This document shows, one piece after another, positions 57,821 to 64,000 of a stretch of DNA of 64,000 nt. The first letter of the stretch is position 1. Each line of letters opens with the position of its first letter. Source of the DNA: Phyllostachys edulis. Taxonomy: Eukaryota > Streptophyta > Magnoliopsida > Poales > Poaceae. A program made the translations under genes and the position numbers. A model generated the notes under the pieces. It saw nothing but the letters and a program-made list of their open reading frames with translations, did no database searches and had not been told where the DNA came from. Location of the stretch: assembly GCA_036346405.1 (NCBI GenBank), contig CM070546.1, positions 94,672,955 through 94,736,954 of the forward strand, in the 5' to 3' direction.

Positions 57821-58330
57821 TTCCCTTGTCTACCGCCGCCACGCCCAACAGACTCAGCTTCCTGTTCAGGGGTCCTCCTCCACCACCTTGTTGTCCTGGG
57901 CTCCTCCGGTGCCTGTTCAATAGGGTCCGGTACATAAGGTTTCCATCGCTGGAAGGTCTCGGCTCGTATCGCGTAGTTCAATATGTACTTCTGCTGGATG
58001 AACGCCCAATCGTACATCTCCATGCCGTCGATCCATTGAAAGAAGTTGTAACACATCTCGAGCTGCCATTACGCGTGGATGAAGTTAGAATTTTGTGGAC
58101 TGCAATGTAAGGTGTGAAAAATCGATATGTGGTTAAGATTCTCTTACGATGATGTTCTCGCACGTGTAGTACGCCCAGGCGGCGGTGGCCGGGTGTGTGG
58201 ACTAAATGATCTTCGCCAATTGTTTGCACACATATTGCAGCCTTGAAAACTCTAGTGGTACCAGCGCATCCTTCATAGAAAAATCTGGGTAGGGTTGAGC
58301 CCTCTTGGCAAGTCACTTGCGCTTCTGCAG
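57748..58330 (-). pseudogene. GRF-type zinc-finger ORF of MULE B
   Basis: On the minus strand, a first exon (about 58330 to 58148) reads STHPATAAWAYYTCEN, the centre of a GRF zinc finger (S-x-T/P...W-x-Y-x-C). It is followed by GTAAGAG and an acceptor TTGCAG near 58103. The next exon reads CYNFFQWIDGMEMYD, the last Cys plus the FFxWID end of the finger, then RAETFQRWKPYVP and a basic Gly/Arg tail that runs into the 211-bp repeats. An in-frame stop precedes STHP. GRF fingers bind nucleic acid. It lies downstream of the transposase in the same strand. A frame change between exons makes the present gene doubtful. Confidence 0.55.
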
Positions 58331-58566
58331 TATCTTCGCATAAAAGTTCGACGATGAGTCCGACATATTCAAGGCTGACCTAATGTTTTGCTATTGTACA
58401 CAAAACAAGGGCGAGTCAGTTCGGAACAAATAGAATGTCGAGATACGTACGCATTAAGAAAGAATGACGTACAAAAATGCACAAATATGAGTAGACTACC
58501 CATTTACATGACATGATGGTTCCCGTACAGTCATACAATACAATAAATTGTGACACAGAATGACGA

Positions 58567-60780
58567 CTAGATGAGCTCGATCTGTTGAGGGCAATCCTTC
58601 ATGGAGTGGCCAAGGGTCTTGCATATCTTACACTTCAACGTGTGGCTTAGGTCCCCATGCTGGCAATTATTCATGTCGTTTCAAAAACGCCATGTCTGCC
58701 AACGTCCCTTCCTAGTTGACTTCAAGGTCTTGTTCGGGCCCCATTTCATCCTGACTAGCCAAAGATCTATATAGTTCATATCCACGCCATACGAGTGAAA
58801 CTTTGCACCCCATGTACCTAAAAGATGATGCATGTCATAGTACTAGGAGATATACGGTGTAGACATTTGCCTCAGTTGCGCACACGCCTTGTACATATGT
58901 GAGCATGGCTTGTGCAGGAGCTTCGGCTTGTTACAGGTGCAAGTAGGGCCACGTCACCCAGGGTGCTTGCATATTTTCTTTCCCCCCTGGCATGATTGTT
59001 GATATATTTTTGCCTCTGCCTGATCTCGTACTTCCTCCTGAGGCCATCAATCACCCGGATGTTGTGCATTCAGGTCTTCTGCATCTTTTGGTCTATATAC
59101 CTCTGCATGTTTTCGGACCACTGCTTCCTTTCTTTCGGCTATCGCCTCGCTGCGGTGGCTCGATTGACGAAGTAACCAACTATGCGAATTCATGTCTCCT
59201 CCATGGTTGCGATGATAGGGAAGCACCACACAATTTTCAGCATGCTGTTGTACACCTCAGACATGTTGGTCGTTATAACTTCATACCTCGCACCGTCTGT
59301 GTCATAAAGTAGGGACCATTTCTCCAACTCAGGAGCCTGGAGATTAATCCACTACATGAAACTTATGGTGCTCCTAGATTGCCCGCTCATAGCCTACTGT
59401 CCCTCATGTGCCTATGGAGTAGACTCCCTTGTATGTCTCGTAGTCCAATGTTCGAGGTCTGTCCAGATAGATTCGAACTTCCGCCTTTGGTCCAGCATCC
59501 ACAACACCTTGAACGCCTTCATTAGTTCCTGACTACGGAACGGTGTGAAGAAGTTCGATGCAAGATGTCTCATGCGCCACCGGGTTTTCACGTCATTCCA
59601 CTGGTGAGGAGATTTTGTCCCATTCTTCATGGTGTTTAGAGCCAACAACATCCCAGCATTGCGGTCTGTGTTAAGGCATACGTTCGGCCAGTCTCCCGCA
59701 ACTGTCCGCTTCACATTTGCTAGGAACCATAGCCAACTGGATGTATTCTCATTCTCTACGATGCAAAAGCATCCGGGAGAAGCTAGTCATTCGCGTCCGC
59801 CACCACCGCGGTGAAAATGGTGCCCTTGTACCCCCTCCCCCCATGAGGAAAGTGCCATCCATCGTGAGTGCAGGACGATAGAACTTGAAGCCCTCTATGG
59901 CCTGGGTGAAAGCCCAGAACACCCAGTCCAATATGAAGCAGTTGGGGCCTCCATCAGCATCTTCAATTTTAACTTTGTTTATGTACGTGCCGGGGTTTGC
60001 TTCGACAATCTAGTGAAGCATTCTCAGCACAAGGTTGTACGCCTCTTCGTATATCCCATACATGAACTCGATAACCTTCTACTTGGCTCATTGGACCTTG
60101 TTATAGCTCACTAGATAACCAACTAGATTGGCGACTTCTGACAGCAACATCTTGGGGGAGACGGACACGTCCTCTGCAACTAGGTGGCTGATGAGGCTTG
60201 CCTCCGCAGTGACTCGCTAAGCTCACAAGTATGGTCGGTCACCACCTTGACCGTGAAGACCGAGCCGAAGAACTTTTCTCGGTGAGAGCTGCGTAATGTC
60301 CTGAGTTAGACTGGTGCACCCGGTATAATGGCTGATGGACAAAACGTATCGTGCTATAGCTTGTTGCACGGCAGCCTTCCTTGGGAAGTGCTGCCCAATT
60401 AAGAGGGTGTTAGCATCAAACCCCTACTGGGACTCTTCTTTTTGCGGCAGTACGAGTGACCGCACTGTGATATCATCAAGTCTGTATGCCATGTACGACA
60501 CCTCCGAAGACATAATTCTGCCGATAGGATCAACACCCTAGCGTGCATCCCCCTCGCTACCATCTGAGCCTGGGTCAGCGTCCTCGTCGGACTCCAACCC
60601 GAGAGGCTGGTCCGATAGATACTGGTGATTGTCAATGCGGGCCGACTACCACAGTCCCGTCCCCTCATTTTGCACAAAATTATGCGCAAGTCTTCTCTTG
60701 TTAATTTCCTCCCAAACAACACATTTCGTGCTATTGTCTTCAAGCTTCGCTTGCGGTTGCCCGCTTCCCGAGGCACCAAC
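58567..60780 (-). pseudogene. MULE B transposase (mudrA-like), broken
   Basis: Minus-strand pieces cover most of a mudrA transposase, the enzyme that moves Mutator-like elements. From the N-terminus: an acidic region, FDANTLLIGQHFPRKAAVQQ (near 60410-60360), FTVKVVTDHTCELSESLRRQ (near 60250), VFWAFTQAIEGFKFYRPALT plus MDGTFL with the first catalytic Asp (about 59850-59935), VAGDWPNVCLNTDRNAGML with the second Asp (near 59690), WNDVKTRWRMRHLASNFF, a SWIM finger CTCNKPKLLHKPCSH (near 58920) and a CCHC knuckle CKICKTLGHSMKDC, ending QQIELI then TAG at 58567. The core of the N-terminal zinc region seems deleted between SISHY and DHTC. There are several stops and frame changes, so the copy is inactive. 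The order and motifs make the family certain. Confidence 0.92.
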
Positions 60781-60781
60781 A

Positions 60782-61428
60782 TGTAACATCCTAATTTTCT
60801 GAAGTTTCAATTTTTTTTTGCGTAGTTTAGCCTTTGGAAAATTCATCCAAGTTTTATTTGAATTTTAATTAAGCTTAATATGAACTTTCAATAGCAAAAC
60901 AATTTAATGTGATTAATCTAAACATCAATTAATGCCAAAACTATTTTATTTGGGTTCTCTGTACTTGGAAATATTTTCCAGATTTTTCTAGAATTTTTCT
61001 TAGTTCATTTGCTATTTGGATTTGCTGGTATTTCTAAAATACGAAATCTATTTCAAATCTCAAAGATACTTTGGGCTGAAACCCTATTCCTTGGCCCAGT
61101 TCTATTTTGAAGCCCAAATTTAATCCACGACCCATTCTCGTCAAGCCTTCAATCTCTCTCTCTCTGCTAGCCCACATGCATGGCCCACCTGTTAGTTGCA
61201 CCAAGGCTGTTTATTACGTGGACTCGCCCGAGTCACAGTCGCTGACTTGTAGACCCCACCCAAGCACTATTCATTGTCTTCATTTTGCTCTCAAGACCGG
61301 ACTACAGGCCTTTCATGCGTCAGGCTGACTCCTCCTAGCCACCACGTATAAAGGGAAGGGTAGCCCTCACTCCCCGCATCCCAATCGCAGCCGCCAAAAC
61401 CCGAGAGCCAAACCCCAACCGCGGTGCT
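60782..61428 (+). mobile_element. Ty3/gypsy-type LTR fragment in MULE B
   Basis: Starts TGTAACATCCTAATTTTC, with the AT-rich U3 part (AGCTTAATATGAACTTT) shared with 12104 and 50163. It reaches a TATA-like CGTATAAAGGG near 61346, then stops where MULE transposase sequence begins. CAACA precedes the start. No duplication was found on the right, so the copy is truncated. Confidence 0.65.
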
Positions 61429-62280
61429 TTGACCTTTACATTGCTCATAACACACGAGTGGTCCTCCACCTTCGACATGATCCAGTTCATTTCATACTTC
61501 AGCTTGTAGATGTGAACAAGCCAAAGACACCCATCTTTCTCACACTTCACAGTGTGCTGCTCCTTGCTTGATTTAATAACCTTAAACTGCCTCTGCATTT
61601 ACATGTCCCACAATTTGGTAGCATCCTGAAGAACTGACTTATATGCAAACATGGCATTAACACACCACATTCTGCTCATACTCCCACCGGGAATCATGGC
61701 CACCACTCACAACCATGGCCCCAGGGTTATGTATATTCCAAGCATCAGGCACCGGCGCATCGGGGGCATCATCATCATCATCTGAATAGTCGTCATCCTA
61801 TTTGTCCTCTTCCAATGCTTGTTCTTCAGCCCTGGCCCTCCGGTCTTCCTGCTCCAAGTCATCCACTATGAATTCAATGCCACCCTCCGGTCTTTCCGCT
61901 CCAAGCCATCCACCATGAATTCAATGTCCTCCCCTTTGTCTGCCTGCCCATTGGGATGAACAAGTCTATCTACCGCCACAATTGCATCTGCACCACTATC
62001 CTCTATCTCACCATCCTTAACTTCCACCTACACGCCCGCACTACTCTCCCCCCACTTCACGAGCACTACCAAGTGTACTCGGACGTGCCTGCAATACAAG
62101 TTTGCCATGACTTTGTTTGCTCTATAGGCCTCAATTCCCAATGGACCACTACCATGAACAACTCCACAAGCATCTCACGGTGACACCATACAATGTTGGG
62201 TCCAGCAAGAAGCTGCATGTCAACCAATGCAACACCTCCCAGATTTTAAGATTATCCGAGTTCAGGTGATACATTGTGTT
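61429..62280 (-). pseudogene. Second MULE transposase N-terminal segment
   Basis: On the minus strand, MWCVNAMFAYKSVLQDATKL and, after a TAA, QRQFKVIKSSKEQHTVKC, CLWLVH and DHSCVMSNV form the classic N-terminal DBD (zinc region) of mudrA transposases. Upstream lies an acidic Asp/Glu-rich tract. This is the part that is missing from the transposase at 58567-60780. It could be its displaced N-terminus cut off by the LTR fragment, or part of a second MULE copy. The adjacent piece also has its own N-terminal helix (FPRKAAVQQ), which favours two copies. Confidence 0.7.
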
Positions 62281-63100
62281 CTATGAAAAAAATGCTCAAA
62301 ACAACCCCACATGGCCCCTCACGAACTTTTTCCTGCCTGTATAACACTCTGAAAAATCATCGACCTGACATACCTGCCACACGACTCAGGATATTTAGAA
62401 CGGATGCTAATTAAGTATGCTACGCAGAGTCTAATGAAAACTAGATCTACTAGTAACCTATGTTTAGTGTTGCTAACCTAACATGTGTTTTATCGAAGTG
62501 ACCAACTAATTACATGAGCAGGATGAAATCAGCGCGAAAGGATGAGTACACGGAGTTGCGCCGAGCCAAGGGCAAAGTCTCCTCATCCTCCCCTGTCTTT
62601 TCCTCTCCCGTCTTCTCCTCTCCTCCCCTCTCTTCTTCTCTGCCGCTGGCGCTTTCCTCTCTTCTCCTCTTTCTGTTGTGCAAGTGGATTCAGATTGGAA
62701 TCAGCTGGCTATATCGGCCTTTAGTCACGACAATGTGGAGTGACTAGTGTTAGGCGGCTGCCAGTCGTGCGAGGGTGACGCGACTAGGCGACGTGGCTCA
62801 ACGTCGTCTGCTCGTCGTGCGACTAAGTGTCGACACGCATCAATCGCGTGATGAGCCAGCAAGTTTGGGCCAGTTGAGCTCAAATCGTTGGCCCACCGCA
62901 CGATTGGGCCTAGTCGCGACGTGGGACAGCGAATGAGAGTTATTTCTAAAAAATAAAATGTCAAATATTTTGTAAAACGATTAAAATATGATTTATTTAG
63001 AGAGAAAAATCGGTTTATGACACTAGCGAAGAGGCTGATGTACTCGCGCTACGTCCCCTTTCATCCGACTGTGGAAGGAACACTAGTATGAATAATCTTT
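62281..63100. other. Spacer, no recognised gene
   Basis: Mixed sequence with a CT-rich run near 62580-62650 and a GC-rich, CGAC-rich block at 62720-62930. No feature can be supported. A right end for MULE B was sought and not found. Confidence 0.4.
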
Positions 63101-63110
63101 CTATATAAAT
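63101..63110 (+). promoter_or_regulatory. Candidate TATA box
   Basis: CTATATAAAT lies upstream of a GC-rich, CT-rich stretch that looks like a plant 5' leader. Confidence 0.45.
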
Positions 63111-63129
63111 CCTTGCGGACTTTGAGCTC

Positions 63130-64000
63130 AAAGAGAGTGTCCACGCTTGCAATTTTTCCTCGTCTGTCTGATTCTCAGGGTGTGTTCCGCCGCCGCCGCT
63201 TGGATTGCGCCGCCAGAGCGCACGCCTCTCTTCTTTTTTTTTTTTCTTTCTCCGCCCACTCCACTTTCTCCCTTTGGTCTTTCACAGAGGCGCCTCCCGA
63301 CCTTCCCTCCTCAACCCTCCCTCCTCGACCCGACACCGCCACGGCCCCTTGGCGGTCTACCGTCGCCGCTGCCGCCACGGCTTAGCCGCCTTTATCGCCG
63401 GCTCGACTGCTGGCCGCTTCCGCTAATTCACGGTTCCTGGGCGCCATTGGTCTTGGCTCTGCTCAGATCCGCTCCACGCCACCAAGATCGTCGTCCTACC
63501 GCAATGAGGGCTCTCGGCTCGCTTTGCTGCCATGTTCGCTGCCACCAAATACAAAGGCCTTCCCCCTTTACGGACTGGTACGCTCTCACGACAAATTTCC
63601 GCCGATGCACCGCCTCCTCAACTCCTCCGGCTTAGCGTCCGACGCTATCATTGGCCCTCCTGCATGCTCGCTGGCCGTGCCAGCTCGCACAGATTCATGC
63701 TCGAGCTTAGCACACCAACCCGCCTGCTTTTTTCCCCTTTTATTGATTCAGTTGTTAAAGTTTAGGCCTCGATGCATTTGCTGATGGGATTTATTTGTTG
63801 ATTTTTGCATAGAGAATGAAGATGGTTGTGGATTAAGGCAGGATGCAAGTGCTCTCTGCTGCCGGCTCGGCCCGGCGCCATCATCGGCCCCTCCTCGCAT
63901 GCTCGCTGCTAGCGCCGGGCCTGCACAGATTCATGTCCCTGGAGCTTACCACACCAACGTGCCCGTGTTCTTTTCTCCCTTGTATTGATTCAATGTTAAG
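63130..64000 (+). other. Possible 5' part of a gene, runs off the window
   Basis: GC-rich sequence with a polypyrimidine run at 63231-63250 follows a TATA box. Several frames are open on both strands (63147-63635, 63524-63784), but none is recognisable. It could be a leader exon of a gene that continues to the right, or transposon cargo. Confidence 0.3.
63634..64000 (+). repeat. Direct duplication of an about 130-bp segment
   Basis: GCATGCTCGCTGGCCGTGCC ... GCACAGATTCATG ... TATTGATTCA near 63662-63750 recurs as GCATGCTCGCTGCTAGCGCC ... GCACAGATTCATG ... TATTGATTCA near 63896-63990. The offset is about 234-238 bp. The second copy ends at the window edge. Confidence 0.85.

Noticed and set aside
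53990..62500. Terminal inverted repeats enclosing the PMD, GRF and mudrA cassette
   Set aside because: I compared sequence near 54000 with 62300-62500 by eye and found no inverted match. The cassette borders are left undefined.
1..64000. CRISPR arrays, rRNA genes, bacterial or organelle operons
   Set aside because: No direct-repeat/spacer pattern with uniform spacing and no rRNA-like sequence was seen. Tandem repeats present are typical plant minisatellites.
1..64000. tRNA genes
   Set aside because: I found no cloverleaf with both A and B boxes by eye. The tRNA-like strings found are the primer-binding sites of the copia elements.

Overview
The window is plant nuclear DNA. It has GT-AG introns, Ty1/copia elements primed by initiator tRNA-Met, long Ty3/gypsy-like LTRs starting TGTAACAT, Mutator-like elements (MULEs), a Tourist-like MITE, a probable Helitron and a degenerate TTTAGGG tract. 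Gene content and repeat style point to a grass (Poaceae). The species cannot be named from the sequence alone.

Host genes lie only in the left 25 kb. (1) 7540-10403 (+): the last eight exons of a phospholipase D zeta gene, whose 5' part lies left of the window. A copia element at 152-6190 probably sits in its intron. (2) 11031-11378 (+): a candidate Pol II snRNA-type gene of unknown class. (3) 17985-19633 (+): a 5'-truncated, frameshifted peroxiredoxin-like 2 (PRXL2/AAED1) gene. (4) 20416-25388 (-): a complete seven-exon class-3 lipase gene of 631 codons, with a 1.04-kb Mutator-type element in intron 3 and a Tourist-like MITE 194 bp upstream of its ATG.

From about 25.5 kb to the end the window is almost entirely nested transposons. 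A probable Helitron (26636-29459) is split by a copia-type LTR. A MULE of 18.6 kb (31041-49660) has about 300-bp terminal inverted repeats and a perfect 9-bp duplication. It carries a broken mudrA-like gene, a degenerate telomere-like tract, an 88-bp tandem repeat and a broken Cys-rich (GRF-like) accessory gene. An 11.1-kb copia element of SIRE/Maximus type (38091-49227, duplication TTATC) is inserted in that MULE. A solo LTR of the same family (44737-46404, duplication ACATC) is inserted in the copia gag region. To the right are a 3.45-kb solo LTR (50163-53614, duplication GCACC) and the remains of a second MULE cargo (55182-62280): a plant-mobile-domain (PMD) pseudogene, a GRF-type zinc-finger ORF and a mudrA transposase with SWIM and CCHC fingers, interrupted by a gypsy-type LTR fragment. 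The last kilobase has a TATA box, GC-rich sequence and a duplicated segment that may begin another gene.

The most notable theme is that two independent MULEs each pair a mudrA transposase with a Cys-rich/GRF-type accessory gene, and one of them also has a PMD gene. All of these coding units are now broken. The insertion order is readable from target-site duplications: MULE, then copia, then solo LTR.
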